From assembly GCF_014639075.1 (NCBI RefSeq), contig NZ_BMFS01000001.1, forward strand, positions 1 through 64,000: DNA of 64,000 nt. The letters are read 5' to 3'. Numbering within the stretch: position 1 is the first letter of the stretch; every line of letters starts with the position of its first letter. Origin of the DNA: Glycocaulis albus (GTDB lineage Bacteria > Pseudomonadota > Alphaproteobacteria > Caulobacterales > Maricaulaceae). Shown here piece by piece: positions 18,683-28,395 of the stretch. The position numbers and the translations under genes are program-made. The notes beneath the pieces were generated by a model. That model saw nothing but the letters and a program-made list of their open reading frames with translations, was not told the origin of the DNA and made no database searches.

Positions 18683-19219
18683 TCACGCCGGAACAGTGAA
18701 ATCCATGATTTCAGGCTCGCGCCCCAGCGCCGCCAGAAAACGCAAAAGGCCTTCGCGTGATATGGCCGTGGTCGCGTCGTTTTTCAGCGGGTGAAAATTC
18801 ACTGTCTCATGCGCCATCAGGGCGGCATCGAGAATGAAGCGCACCTTGCGTTGCGGATCATTGATGAGCGCGAATGCCGTCACCGAGCCGGGCGTTACAC
18901 CCAGCACGTCTTCCAGACGGTCAGCCGATCCAAAGGAGAGCCGTCCGCAGCCCAGCCGCTCATGCAGGCGTTTAAGCTCTATCTGTGTCGAATGTTCCGC
19001 CGATATGAGGATCAAATTGCCCTTTTTGTCTTTCAAAAACAGGTTCTTGGTATGGCCGCCCGGCATGTGGGCCTTGATCTGGTCGCTCTCGGCGACCGTG
19101 AAGACCGGCGCATGGTCGTACGTGGTGTGGGCAATGCCCAGCGCATCGAGAAAGCTGAACAGACCCTCGCGGGTCACAGGCGGGGCGGGCAAGGGGACAG
19201 GCGGGACGGAAGCGTTCAT
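18683..19219 (-). CDS. Prolyl-tRNA editing protein (ProX/YbaK family)
   Basis: A 178-aa free-standing trans-editing protein that hydrolyses mischarged aminoacyl-tRNA-Pro. It contains [16 protein letters not shown], the conserved Lys in [34 protein letters not shown] and [14 protein letters not shown]. The ATG at 19219 has AGGAAGA 5 nt upstream; the upstream extension of the open frame is not coding. The gene runs away from the tRNA-Gly gene. Confidence 0.9.
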   Translation of the reverse strand: MNASVPPVPLPAPPVTREGLFSFLDALGIAHTTYDHAPVFTVAESDQIKAHMPGGHTKNLFLKDKKGNLILISAEHSTQIELKRLHERLGCGRLSFGSADRLEDVLGVTPGSVTAFALINDPQRKVRFILDAALMAHETVNFHPLKNDATTAISREGLLRFLAALGREPEIMDFTVPA

Positions 19220-19284
19220 GGCGTTCTTCCTGCCCTGCCCGGCACCGCGAATGCAAGAGATGAAATGAACGCCGCAGTGAAGGC

Positions 19285-19313
19285 TTGCCAAACCATTCGC
19301 GATGCGCGATATA
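19285..19313 (+). promoter_or_regulatory. Possible tRNA-Gly promoter
   Basis: TTGCCA (19285-19290) is followed after 17 bp by GATATA (19308-19313), about 45 bp before the mature tRNA. This matches the TTGCnn-N17-TAT-like pattern seen ahead of several other genes here. Confidence 0.45.
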
Positions 19314-19357
19314 CCGCGCCCTCTGGCCTTCGCGGCCAGCCCCGGTAACGCATATGA

Positions 19358-19432
19358 GCGGGCGTAGCTCAGGGGTAGAGCATCACCTTGCCAAGGTGAG
19401 GGTCGTGAGTTCGAATCTCATCGCCCGCTCCA
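19358..19432 (+). tRNA. tRNA-Gly (anticodon GCC)
   Basis: The 7-bp acceptor stem pairs 19358-19364 with 19422-19428. The anticodon loop TTGCCAA has GCC at 19390-19392, and the T loop reads GTTCGAATC. The discriminator T (19429) is followed by an encoded CCA. A weak hairpin with an AT tail at 19438-19458 may end transcription. No integrase or duplicated 3' end is nearby. Confidence 0.97.
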
Positions 19433-19537
19433 TTTGCCGGATCTAAATCCGAAATTTTGATTCTGGCTGGCAGAGCGACACGGATCGTTCAAGCAAGCTA
19501 TTAAACCTGCTTGTGTGAAGCGGGTATAATTGCGCCG

Positions 19538-19747
19538 TCAGGGCTTGGGCCCATCGCGCTTTTCCTGGCTGCCCTTACCCGCCTGGCCACTTTCGCGCGG
19601 CGCGGCCGGAGCGGGCGGGTCGGAGGCCGGAAAACTTTCTTCCAGTGCCTCGTCCAGCGCCTCCTCATCATCCGGCTTTTGCGGACGGCGCTTCGATGGT
19701 GGAACAGGTTTCGGGGTCGGTGCCGGTCTCGGCTTGCGGTCGGTCAT
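19538..19747 (-). CDS. Small hypothetical protein with ALEESFPASDPPA motif
   Basis: A 69-aa Pro/Lys/Glu-rich, probably disordered soluble protein. The central motif DEALDEALEESFPASDPPAP is one I recall from many small proteobacterial proteins of unknown role. The ATG at 19747 is supported by CAGGAG 6 nt upstream. It lies between tRNA-Gly and the SDR gene. The region from 19748 to 19943 shows no other gene. Confidence 0.65.
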   Translation of the reverse strand: MTDRKPRPAPTPKPVPPSKRRPQKPDDEEALDEALEESFPASDPPAPAAPRESGQAGKGSQEKRDGPKP

Positions 19748-19943
19748 GTCAGGCTCCTGTCATCGGTACCTGCCCTTGAAACCCCTCTGACCGGCCTTGT
19801 GTTCCGTGGCTGATCCGCCTGCGTGTTGCTGGCGTATAGAAAGCACGGGTCTCCCTTTGAGCGTCCCCAGCCTGCCATCGTGAGACCCGAAGGGCGCTGC
19901 CGGACTGTCCTGTCCCCGTCCGGCGGCGCCCGCCTTTGCCTGC

Positions 19944-20633
19944 CTACCAGTCGAGATCCTCGCCGCTGACATGGAAGAAGCGGCCATTCATGGCCGGATT
20001 GGCGCGGGCAATGAGATCGAGCTGGCCTTCCACGCATTCATTCACCGTAAGCGTGCCGCCCGCCCCGCCCATATCGGTCTTCACCCAGCCGGGATGGAAG
20101 ATGAGCGTGATGATGCCCTTCGCCTTGAGATCGATGCTAAGGGACTTGCCGATGGCGTTCAGCGCGGCCTTCGACATGCGATAGGCATAATAGCCGCCAC
20201 TGGTATTGTCCGCGATGGAGCCCATGCGGCTCGACTGCAGGGCGATCACCTTGAGCTGGGACTGCGCGACCTGACCGGCAAAGGTTTCCGCCAGCTCCAG
20301 AGCGGCAAAAGCGTTCACCTGTGCGATTTCAGCCATGGCGGCATAGTCGGTCTGGCCAAAGCCCTGCTCGCGCGGGCCGAACATGCCCGCATTGGCGAAC
20401 AGGATGTCGATCGGGCCTTTGACCTGTCCGGCCAGCGCCTTGCCCGCGCCGGGGCGGCCAGCATCGTATTCCAGCATGGACAGGCGTCCGTCGCCGGGGT
20501 CGAGCGCCTTGAGGTCCCCGGCCCTGCCGGGATTGCGGCAGGCTGCGCTGACATGCCAGCCGCGCGAGAGCAGGACGCGTGTATGTTCCAGGCCAATGCC
20601 ACGGTTGGCGCCGGTGATGAGCATGTGAGGCAT
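19944..20633 (-). CDS. Short-chain dehydrogenase/reductase (CsgA-like SDR)
   Basis: A 229-aa NAD(P)-binding enzyme. The nucleotide loop MLITGANRGIGLEH is at the start. DILFANAGMFGP marks strand 4, SSRMGSI carries the catalytic Ser, and YYAYRMSKAALN holds the YxxxK pair. HPGWVKTDMGG follows. The ATG at 20633 is preferred over longer upstream forms. Substrate unknown. A second SDR of the same general type lies at 35884-36630. It is divergent from the glutamate dehydrogenase gene. Confidence 0.88.
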   Translation of the reverse strand: MPHMLITGANRGIGLEHTRVLLSRGWHVSAACRNPGRAGDLKALDPGDGRLSMLEYDAGRPGAGKALAGQVKGPIDILFANAGMFGPREQGFGQTDYAAMAEIAQVNAFAALELAETFAGQVAQSQLKVIALQSSRMGSIADNTSGGYYAYRMSKAALNAIGKSLSIDLKAKGIITLIFHPGWVKTDMGGAGGTLTVNECVEGQLDLIARANPAMNGRFFHVSGEDLDW

Positions 20634-20839
20634 GGTTCGACAGTCTCCGCAGAAAAAGGACTTGTTTTCAGTCACGCAACGAACCACACCGCGCGCCAAT
20701 TGGTCCAGCCTTGCTGTCCATCATGCCGCAGTGGCGTTCATCGCTTGAACGGCGCAGCAGTGCAGCTAGGCTGGCGCCTTCCCATGCGGCGCGCGGCACC
20801 GGCGTGCGTCCGCCAGTCCGAAACGGAGCGTCCCCGAGC

Positions 20840-23800
20840 ATGACCGCTGTCGTCAGTTCCGCCCATGCCTTTGATCGCGAAGAGTTTCTCAAGGCAGCCC
20901 GCAAGCACTGGAAGGCCCGCTTTGGCGGGCTTGACGATGCGGCGGCGAGCTTTGCCGAGCAGGTCTGGGAAGATTCCCTGTCTGATGATCTGCAGGGCAT
21001 TTCCCAGGATGACGCACTGACGGTGTTTGCCGATTTCTGGGAGTTCGCGTCCGAGCGCGCCAGCGACAAGATAAAGGTGCGCGTGCGTGAAGGTCAGGGC
21101 AGTGACGGCAAACCGCTGGGCCGCGACATTGTCGAGGTGATCGGCCAGGACAGGCCGTTCCTGGTGGATTCGGTGATGGGCGAGATCGCCTCTCACGGGC
21201 TGGACGTGCTGGCCATGGTGCACCCTATCGTTCAGGTGCGCCGCAATGAGGATGGCAAGCGCAGCGGCAAGGACGGCCGTGTAGCCGCCGAGTCCATGAT
21301 CCAGGTGCATGTCGATCTGCTCGACCAGTCTGCGCGCGAGGCGCTGGAGTCAGAGGTGCGTGCCACGCTCAGCGATGTGCGTGAGGCGGTTGAGGACTGG
21401 CGCGACATGCGCGCGCGCATGGATGAGTGCCTGGAACATCTCAAGGCGGCCAATACCCGCGCGCCCCGCGAGGAGGTGGAGGAATCCCTCGCCTTCCTGA
21501 GCTGGCTGCGTGATGACCATTTTGCGTTTATAGGCTGCCGCGCCTACGGGTTTGATGTCGACGAGGATGGCAATCTGCGTTCACGCGAGCCGGAAATCCT
21601 CAAAGACAGCGGGCGGGGCATATTGCGTGACCCTGAACGCACGGTCCTGCGCCGCACTTCCGAACCGCTGGTGATTGTCCCCGCGATCGAGGCCTTCCTG
21701 CGCGCGCCGAGCCCGGTGATCGTTGCCAAGGCCAATATGAAAAGCCGCGTCCACCGGCGCGTCTACATGGACTATATCGGGGTGAAGCGCTATCGCGATG
21801 ATGGTGCGGTGATCGGTGAAACGCGCTTTGTGGGCCTGTTTACGGCAGAGGCCTATGACCAGATGGCGCGCGACGTGCCGCTGATCCGGCGCAAAGTGCG
21901 CCGCGTGCTCGACAAGGCCAGCAAGGCGCCAGGCTCGCACTCGGCGAAAAAGCTTCAGCATATTGTCGAGAACTATCCGCGCGACGAGCTGTTCCAGACG
22001 TCCGAAGAGGATCTGCTGAAGATCAGCCTTGGCATCCTGCACCTGTTTGACCGGCCGCGCACACGCCTCTTCCTGCGCCGTGACCAGTTTGACCGCTTTG
22101 TCTCGGTCCTGCTCTACGTGCCGCGTGACCGCTATAATACGCGCGTACGTGTCGAGGCGGGCGAGCTGATCCGCAAGGCGTTCAATGGCCGCCTGTCGGC
22201 CTTCTACCCCATGTTCGGTGATGGCGCGCTGGCGCGTGTCCACTTCATTATCGGGCTGGACCCGTTCAACCACCCGGAACCCGACCCGGCCGAGCTGGAG
22301 CGTGAGATCGCGCTTCTGGCGCGCACCTGGGAGGACGAGCTGGAAGCCGAGGCCCGGCGCGATGACGATGCCGACTCGCTGCGGGCGGTGCGCACTTATC
22401 TGGACGGCTATACCGCCGGCTACCGGGAACGCTACCAGCCCCTGTCGGCACTGGCCGATATCGCGCGGCTGGAGGCCCTGTCGGCTGACAATCCGCGTGG
22501 CGCGCGTGTCTATCGCGAAACCGATGATGACGATGCGCATCTGCGTGTGAAGCTCTACAGTCACGGTCACATGCTGGCGCTGTCCGACGTGCTGCCGGTT
22601 CTCGAGAATCTGGGCCTGCATGTCGAGGCGGAGGCCGGTTATCCGGTCCAGCGGCAGCGCGACGGCGAGGAACGTGAAACGCTGTGGGTACATGAGTTCG
22701 AGGTAGGCGCCCGGTCTGGCGAGTTCGCAGAGCTGGAAACCCTGGCGCCGCTGTTTGAGGACGCGGTACTGGCGGTTCTGGACGGGCGCACCGAAGATGA
22801 CGGCTTCAACACGCTGGTGCCGGCCATCGGGGTGAGCTGGCGCGAGGCGGCTTTCCTGCGCACCTGTGCGCGCTACCGCCAGCAATCAGGCCTTGATCCG
22901 TCGCAATCCATCCAGGAAGAGGCACTCAGCGGTCACCCGGAAATCGCGCGCTGCCTGCTGGAATTTGCCCGCCTTCGCTTTGATCCCTCGCTCGATCTCG
23001 ACCACAAGACGCGGGAGGAAAAGGCCGATGCGCTGGAAAAGGAATTGCGCGGCAAGCTGGATGCGGTTTCCAGCCTTGACCATGACAAGGCGCTGCGCCG
23101 GCTGGTCAAGCTGATCAAGTACACGCTGCGGACAAATTTCTACCAGACAGACGCCGATGGTCAGCCCAAGCCCTGGATCTCGCTGAAGATTGCCAGCCGC
23201 AAGATCCGCGACCTGCCCGCGCCCAAGCCCTATCGCGAGATATTCGTGTGGAGCCCGCGCGTGGAAGGGGTCCATCTGCGCTTTGGCCCGGTGGCGCGCG
23301 GCGGGCTTCGCTGGTCGGACCGGCGCGAGGACTTCCGCACCGAGGTGCTGGGCCTGGTGAAGGCTCAACAGGTGAAGAACGCCGTCATCGTGCCGGTCGG
23401 CTCGAAGGGCGGTTTCTATCCCAAGCAATTGCCCAAGCCGTCTGACCGGGAAGCCTTCATGGCCGAAGGCAAGGAGAGCTATCGCACCTTCCTGCGCGGG
23501 CTGCTGGATATTACTGACAATCTGGATGCTGACGGCAATGTGGTGGCGCCGGAAAACGTTGTGCGCTGGGACGGGGAAGATCCCTATCTTGTCGTCGCCG
23601 CCGACAAGGGCACGGCCAGCTTCTCCGATATCGCCAATGGCGTGGCCACCGATGAGTATGATTTCTGGCTGGGCGATGCCTTCGCCTCTGGCGGGTCTGC
23701 CGGTTATGACCACAAGAAGATGGCGATCACCGCGCGGGGCGGCTGGGAATCGGTCAAACGCCATTTCCGCGAGCGCGGCAAGGATATCCAGTCAGAGCCC

Positions 23801-25771
23801 TTCACCGTCATCGGCGTTGGTGACATGTCCGGCGATGTGTTCGGCAATGGCATGCTGTTGTCGAAGCAGATCCGCCTTCTGGCCGCCTTCGACCATCGCG
23901 ACATCTTCATCGACCCCGACCCGCAGGACACCGAAGAGAGCTGGAAGGAGCGCAAGCGCCTGTTCGAGATGGACCGCTCCAGCTGGCAGGATTACGATTC
24001 CAAGCTGATCTCGAAGGGCGGGGGCGTGTTCTCGCGCTCTGCCAAAGCGATCCAGCTCAATGACGAGATCCGTGCCCTGACCGGGCTTGAGGGCAAGAGC
24101 GCGACGCCCAGCGAGGTCATGCATGCCCTCCTCAAAGCCGAGGTGGAGCTGATGTGGTTTGGCGGGATCGGCACCTATGTGAAGGCCGCTTCCGAACAGA
24201 ACTACCAGGTTGGCGACAAGAATAATGATGCCATCCGCGTCGATGCCGAGGAGATGAAGGCCTGTGTGGTCGGTGAGGGCGCCAACCTGGCCATGACGCA
24301 GGCAGCCCGCATCGCCTTTGCCCGCAGGGGCGGCAGCGTGAATGGCGACTTCATCGACAATTCGGCAGGCGTCGACAGTTCCGACCATGAAGTGAATATC
24401 AAGATCCTGCTCAACCCGATGATGCGTGCAGGCGATATGAGCCGTGAGGAGCGCAATACGCTTCTGGAATCCATGACGAATGACGTGGCCGAGCACGTGC
24501 TGCGCCACAATTACGACCAGACGCTTACTCTGACGCTCGCCCGCGAGCGCGCGCCGGAAGACCTTGATGTGCACGAGCGTGTGATGGAGAGCCTGGAGGC
24601 CGAAGGCCGGCTTGACCGCGCGGTAGAGGGTCTGCCGGGCAAGGAGACCATCCGCGGCCTGAAAGATCAGAATGATGGTCTGTCACGGCCGGAAATCGCC
24701 ATCATCACCAGCTATGTGAAGATAGCCCTGTTCGACAAGGTCGTGGCCTGTGACGTGCCGGACGACCCGCACTTCAAGGACACGCTGGTCACCTATTTCC
24801 CCAAGGCCCTGCACAAGTTTGCCGACGCCATGGACGGGCACCGGCTGAAAAGGGAGATCATCGCCACGCGCCTTGCCAACGATCTGGTGAATATGGGCGG
24901 GCCGGACTTCCTGCAGCGTGCGCTGGAGCTTAGCGGGGCCGACACGCCCGCCATCGCCCGCGCCTTTGCCGCCGCGCGCGAGATTTTCCGTATCGACGAT
25001 CTCATGGCCCAGATCAATGCGCTCGACAACAAGGTGCCAGCCAGTGCGCAGATCAGCCTGCACGAGGAGGTGCGCCGCCTGCTTTTCAAACAGACGGTCT
25101 GGCTTGCCCGGCGTGCGCGCGCCGAGGAGGCGGGCAAGGCTGCGCCGGTGGGCGATATGATCGAGCGCTACCGGCAAGGTGCCGACCAGTTGCGCGAATG
25201 GGGTGAAAGCGTGCTTTCCAGCCATGAACGCGCCGGTGTCGCCGGACGCCGTGCGCGGCTGAAAGACCAGGGCGCACCGGCAAAGCTGGCTGGCATTGCG
25301 GCGCTTCTGCAGCCCCTTGTTCCAAGTACGGACATTATCGATCTCGCTGGCAGCGCCGGCTGGCCGCTGGCGGCGGCTGCACGGGCCTATCATGCCATTG
25401 GCGAGCGTTTCGGGTTCGATCCGCTGCGCTCTGCGGCCAGCTATCTGACCTCCGACCAGCACTGGGACCGGCTGGCCACGCGCCGTCTGGTGGAGGATCT
25501 GTTTGCCAGTCAGCTGGCCATCTCCACCGCAATTGCACGCTACGCCGATGCGGCGGGTGGCAAGCTGAAAGCGGGTGTGGAGGATCCGTCCGAGGACTGG
25601 GCCGGGGAGCTGGTCTCGTCCTGGCAGGTCACCCATGCCCATGAGGTGGACCGCACCGATCATCTGATCGAGCAATTGTCGGCCTCTGGCGGGTGGACCC
25701 TTTCCAAGATCGCCATTGCCTCCACCGAGCTGCGCGAGCTGGCGCAGAACGCGGCGAAGGACGAGGGGTGA
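20840..25771 (+). CDS. gdhB: NAD-specific glutamate dehydrogenase, large (180-kDa) type
   Basis: A 1643-aa enzyme converting glutamate to 2-oxoglutarate and ammonium with NAD. Long N-terminal ACT-like regulatory segments precede the catalytic centre, which contains RGGLRWSDRREDFRTEVLGL, VPVGSKGGFYPKQLP with the catalytic Lys region, and GVGDMSGDVFGNGMLLS of the NAD domain. The C-terminal helical region is family-typical. The ATG at 20840 (MTAVVSSAHAFDREEF) is chosen; 43 further codons upstream are open but not family-like. It is monocistronic, followed by an inverted repeat. The gene symbol is by family analogy. Confidence 0.95.
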   Translation: MTAVVSSAHAFDREEFLKAARKHWKARFGGLDDAAASFAEQVWEDSLSDDLQGISQDDALTVFADFWEFASERASDKIKVRVREGQGSDGKPLGRDIVEVIGQDRPFLVDSVMGEIASHGLDVLAMVHPIVQVRRNEDGKRSGKDGRVAAESMIQVHVDLLDQSAREALESEVRATLSDVREAVEDWRDMRARMDECLEHLKAANTRAPREEVEESLAFLSWLRDDHFAFIGCRAYGFDVDEDGNLRSREPEILKDSGRGILRDPERTVLRRTSEPLVIVPAIEAFLRAPSPVIVAKANMKSRVHRRVYMDYIGVKRYRDDGAVIGETRFVGLFTAEAYDQMARDVPLIRRKVRRVLDKASKAPGSHSAKKLQHIVENYPRDELFQTSEEDLLKISLGILHLFDRPRTRLFLRRDQFDRFVSVLLYVPRDRYNTRVRVEAGELIRKAFNGRLSAFYPMFGDGALARVHFIIGLDPFNHPEPDPAELEREIALLARTWEDELEAEARRDDDADSLRAVRTYLDGYTAGYRERYQPLSALADIARLEALSADNPRGARVYRETDDDDAHLRVKLYSHGHMLALSDVLPVLENLGLHVEAEAGYPVQRQRDGEERETLWVHEFEVGARSGEFAELETLAPLFEDAVLAVLDGRTEDDGFNTLVPAIGVSWREAAFLRTCARYRQQSGLDPSQSIQEEALSGHPEIARCLLEFARLRFDPSLDLDHKTREEKADALEKELRGKLDAVSSLDHDKALRRLVKLIKYTLRTNFYQTDADGQPKPWISLKIASRKIRDLPAPKPYREIFVWSPRVEGVHLRFGPVARGGLRWSDRREDFRTEVLGLVKAQQVKNAVIVPVGSKGGFYPKQLPKPSDREAFMAEGKESYRTFLRGLLDITDNLDADGNVVAPENVVRWDGEDPYLVVAADKGTASFSDIANGVATDEYDFWLGDAFASGGSAGYDHKKMAITARGGWESVKRHFRERGKDIQSEPFTVIGVGDMSGDVFGNGMLLSKQIRLLAAFDHRDIFIDPDPQDTEESWKERKRLFEMDRSSWQDYDSKLISKGGGVFSRSAKAIQLNDEIRALTGLEGKSATPSEVMHALLKAEVELMWFGGIGTYVKAASEQNYQVGDKNNDAIRVDAEEMKACVVGEGANLAMTQAARIAFARRGGSVNGDFIDNSAGVDSSDHEVNIKILLNPMMRAGDMSREERNTLLESMTNDVAEHVLRHNYDQTLTLTLARERAPEDLDVHERVMESLEAEGRLDRAVEGLPGKETIRGLKDQNDGLSRPEIAIITSYVKIALFDKVVACDVPDDPHFKDTLVTYFPKALHKFADAMDGHRLKREIIATRLANDLVNMGGPDFLQRALELSGADTPAIARAFAAAREIFRIDDLMAQINALDNKVPASAQISLHEEVRRLLFKQTVWLARRARAEEAGKAAPVGDMIERYRQGADQLREWGESVLSSHERAGVAGRRARLKDQGAPAKLAGIAALLQPLVPSTDIIDLAGSAGWPLAAAARAYHAIGERFGFDPLRSAASYLTSDQHWDRLATRRLVEDLFASQLAISTAIARYADAAGGKLKAGVEDPSEDWAGELVSSWQVTHAHEVDRTDHLIEQLSASGGWTLSKIAIASTELRELAQNAAKDEG

Positions 25772-25774
25772 AGC

Positions 25775-25881
25775 CCTCGTCCTTCGAGACGGCTTCTGAC
25801 GAAGCCCCTCAGGATGAGGGCTTGGCCGTGCTTTTCCCCTCATGCTGAGGGCGAGCGAAGCGAGTGTCTCGAAGCACGAGG
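25775..25881. repeat. Pair of inverted copies of a ~44-bp extragenic palindromic element
   Basis: Two related copies (25775-25819 and 25838-25881) lie head to head, so each pairs with the other. Their shared frame is CCTCGT-CTTCGAGAC at one end and CCTCA-TGAGG at the other. Similar elements are widespread between alphaproteobacterial genes. The pair sits just after the glutamate dehydrogenase stop and before the Rieske stop, so it may help end transcription from both sides. Confidence 0.8.
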
Positions 25882-25887
25882 GAAAAG

Positions 25888-26223
25888 CTAAGCCGCGACG
25901 ATTGCCCCGTCTGACACCGCCACCGGTACAGGTTTGAGGCCCGCCTTCCCGGCGGGCCCGCCCGTGCAGGCGCCGCTTTCAAGGGCAAAGCTCGCCCCGT
26001 GGAACGGGCAAACGATGAACTGGCCTTCGCTCACAAGGGTACGCCCCGAGGGCAGGCAGAGCGGGCGTCCCTGATGCGGGCAGACATTCACATAGGCGAA
26101 GGCCTCGTCGCCCTTTCGTACCAGCAATATGGGCAAGGGCTCATAGTCTGAGGGGAAGGCGCCCGGATCGGCCAGCGCGTCGAGACGGCCCAGCACGGTG
26201 CCGGGCGGGGGCATGTCGCTCAT
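25888..26223 (-). CDS. Stand-alone Rieske [2Fe-2S] protein
   Basis: A 111-aa Rieske domain with cluster ligands in NVCPHQGRPL and IVCPFHGASF. No catalytic oxygenase subunit or reductase is adjacent, so it is probably an electron carrier or a nitrite-reductase small-subunit-like protein. The ATG at 26223 has GAGAG 7 nt upstream; a GTG at 26229 would overlap gpsA. It follows gpsA with a 2-bp gap and is co-transcribed with tsaD and gpsA. Confidence 0.88.
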   Translation of the reverse strand: MSDMPPPGTVLGRLDALADPGAFPSDYEPLPILLVRKGDEAFAYVNVCPHQGRPLCLPSGRTLVSEGQFIVCPFHGASFALESGACTGGPAGKAGLKPVPVAVSDGAIVAA

Positions 26224-26225
26224 GG

Positions 26226-27221
26226 TCACGCGCTCTCACTGGTAAAGGGCCGCGCCAGCAGGGCGTTGATGGCCGCATCGACGCTGGCCTTGCCGCTGAC
26301 AATGGCTGCCACCGCCTCGCAGATCGGCATGTCGACATGGTGGCGCGCGGCCAGCTCCATGACGGCGGGCGCGGTGGCGACACCCTCTGTCACAGAATTG
26401 CGCGCGGCCATGATGTCGGCAAGCGATTCGCCGCGCCCCAGCGCCAGCCCGCACGACATATTGCGCGATTGCGGCGAGGAACAGGTCAGTACCAGATCGC
26501 CCAGCCCGCACAGGCCCGTCAGCGTTTCACGCTGCGCGCCCAGCGCTACCGCCAGGCGCGTCATCTCGGCAAACCCGCGCGCGATCAGGGCGGCATGGGC
26601 CGACCGGCCCAGCTCGCGTCCTTCGACAATGCCGGCGGCAATCGCCAGCACGTTTTTTACCGAGCCGCCAATCTCCGCACCGATCAGATCATCGGCGAGA
26701 TACGGGCGAAAACTGGCCGACCCGATCATGGCAATGAGCTTTTCGCCTGCGCTGGCGTCCGTGCAGGCGAGCGTGACGGCGGTCGGCAGGCCGCGCGCCA
26801 CATCGGCGGCAAAGGACGGACCGGAGAGGACGGCCGGCACCGCGTGGGGCAATGTCTCGCCGAGCACATTACTCATCAATTTCAGGCTGCCCCGCTCAAT
26901 GCCCTTGGAGCACAGCGCGACCGGCGTGCCGGGTCTCAGATGCGCGCGGAAGGCTTCAAGGCTGGCCCGCATATGCTGGGCGGGGGTGACAACCAGCCAG
27001 GCACCACACGCCGAGAGGTCTGCGGCGTTGTTGGTGGCGCGGATGGCGGGATCGAGCTTGATCCCTTTCAGGAAGACCGGGTTCTCGTGTGTCTCGTTGA
27101 TGGCCGCCGCCACCTCCGGCTCGAATGCCCAGAGCGTTGAGGGCGTGCCGGCGCGCGCTGCCGCCTGCGCCAGTGCCGTACCCCAGGCGCCTGCCCCGAT
27201 AATGCCCAGTCTTGCGCTCAT
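26226..27221 (-). CDS. gpsA: NAD(P)-dependent glycerol-3-phosphate dehydrogenase
   Basis: A 331-aa enzyme that makes sn-glycerol 3-phosphate for phospholipid synthesis. The N-terminal dinucleotide fold starts [52 protein letters not shown] and the catalytic-Lys segment [16 protein letters not shown] follow, then [16 protein letters not shown]. The start overlaps the tsaD stop (ATGA), indicating coupling. Confidence 0.96.
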   Translation of the reverse strand: MSARLGIIGAGAWGTALAQAAARAGTPSTLWAFEPEVAAAINETHENPVFLKGIKLDPAIRATNNAADLSACGAWLVVTPAQHMRASLEAFRAHLRPGTPVALCSKGIERGSLKLMSNVLGETLPHAVPAVLSGPSFAADVARGLPTAVTLACTDASAGEKLIAMIGSASFRPYLADDLIGAEIGGSVKNVLAIAAGIVEGRELGRSAHAALIARGFAEMTRLAVALGAQRETLTGLCGLGDLVLTCSSPQSRNMSCGLALGRGESLADIMAARNSVTEGVATAPAVMELAARHHVDMPICEAVAAIVSGKASVDAAINALLARPFTSESA

Positions 27222-28354
27222 GCCTTTGGTCCCTTCTTTCCAGACCCTAGCAGCGGATCATCGCTGGCGGCACCGGAATCCAGCGGCCAGCGCGCCCGCG
27301 CGGGCACATCAAGATCGTCACTGATGCCCAGCCGGAAGCGCTCTGCGCCTGCCAGCGCGATCATGGCGGCATTGTCGGTGCAGTATTTCAGGGGCGGGAA
27401 GAGCGTGCGGAAGCCGCGCGTCTCAGCCTCCCTGATCAGAGCCTTGCGCACGGCGGTGTTGGCGGCCACGCCGCCTGCCGCGACCAGTACCCGGGCTTGA
27501 GGGTTGTGCGCTGCATACAGATCCAGCGCCCGGCCCGTGCGTTCAGCCAGATGCGCCGCGATGGCGGCTTGCGCAGCGGCGGCAAGGTCGGCACGGTTGG
27601 CGTCTGTCGGGGCCTCCACCGCGTCATAGCTGCGCTTGACCGCGGTTTTCAGGCCCGCAAACGAAAAATTGCAGCTCTTGTCGTGTGCCAGCATGCGCGG
27701 CAGGGGGAAGCGCGACGGGTCTGTGGCTTCGGCGGCGAGCTTTTCCAGCGCAGGTCCCCCGGGAAAGCCAAGGCCCAGCACCTTGGCGGATTTGTCGAAG
27801 GCCTCACCTGCTGCGTCATCAATGGTGGAACCGAGCCGGGTCATCTGCCCCACCCCTTCCACGCTCACAAGCTGGGTGTGCCCGCCGGAGACCAGCAGGA
27901 GCAGCCAGGGGAAGGGCAAGGGCTCAACGAGGCGCGGTGAGAGCGCGTGACCTTCGAGATGATTGACCGCGATCAGCGGTTTGCCCGCGCCGATCGCCAG
28001 CCCCTTGGCGGTCATCAGCGCGGCCATCACCCCGCCAATGAGGCCGGGGCCCGCCGTGGCCGCAATGGCGTCCAGCGCGCCAAATTCCAGCCGCGCCTCC
28101 TCCATCACCTCGCGGGCGAGATGGTCCATGCGCTCGGCATGGCTGCGCGCGGCAATCTCCGGCACCACGCCGCCAAAGGGCGCATGATCGCTGTTCTGGT
28201 TGATGACGCGCTCGGCCAGTACTTCAGCCCTGCCATCGCCATGCAGGCGGACTATGGCGGCCGCGCTGTCATCACAGCTCGATTCAAGCCCCAGCACGGT
28301 AACGGGCTGGCCTTCTTGCGCGCCGGGATGGGTATGGGATAACGCCATACCCAT
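27218..28354 (-). CDS. tsaD: tRNA threonylcarbamoyladenosine (t6A) synthase subunit TsaD
   Basis: A 378-aa ASKHA-fold protein that, with TsaB and TsaE, adds threonylcarbamoyl to A37 of ANN-decoding tRNAs. It contains [31 protein letters not shown] with metal-ligand His, [12 protein letters not shown] with the second ligand set and [12 protein letters not shown]. The N-terminus is slightly long; two ATG codons (28354 and 28348) are possible. It is divergent from hemC, an arrangement frequent in alphaproteobacteria. Confidence 0.96.
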   Translation of the reverse strand: MGMALSHTHPGAQEGQPVTVLGLESSCDDSAAAIVRLHGDGRAEVLAERVINQNSDHAPFGGVVPEIAARSHAERMDHLAREVMEEARLEFGALDAIAATAGPGLIGGVMAALMTAKGLAIGAGKPLIAVNHLEGHALSPRLVEPLPFPWLLLLVSGGHTQLVSVEGVGQMTRLGSTIDDAAGEAFDKSAKVLGLGFPGGPALEKLAAEATDPSRFPLPRMLAHDKSCNFSFAGLKTAVKRSYDAVEAPTDANRADLAAAAQAAIAAHLAERTGRALDLYAAHNPQARVLVAAGGVAANTAVRKALIREAETRGFRTLFPPLKYCTDNAAMIALAGAERFRLGISDDLDVPARARWPLDSGAASDDPLLGSGKKGPKA

Positions 28355-28395
28355 CCGTTAGCGCCGCTCCGGCAGGCTGACAACTCACGGAGATC

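Noticed and set aside
19358-19537. Integrated element at a tRNA gene
   Set aside because: None of the three tRNA genes has an integrase, a duplicated 3' end or a change of base composition beside it.
21581-22885. 434-codon open frame antisense to the glutamate dehydrogenase gene
   Set aside because: Lies inside a well-supported gene; composition typical of an antisense shadow.
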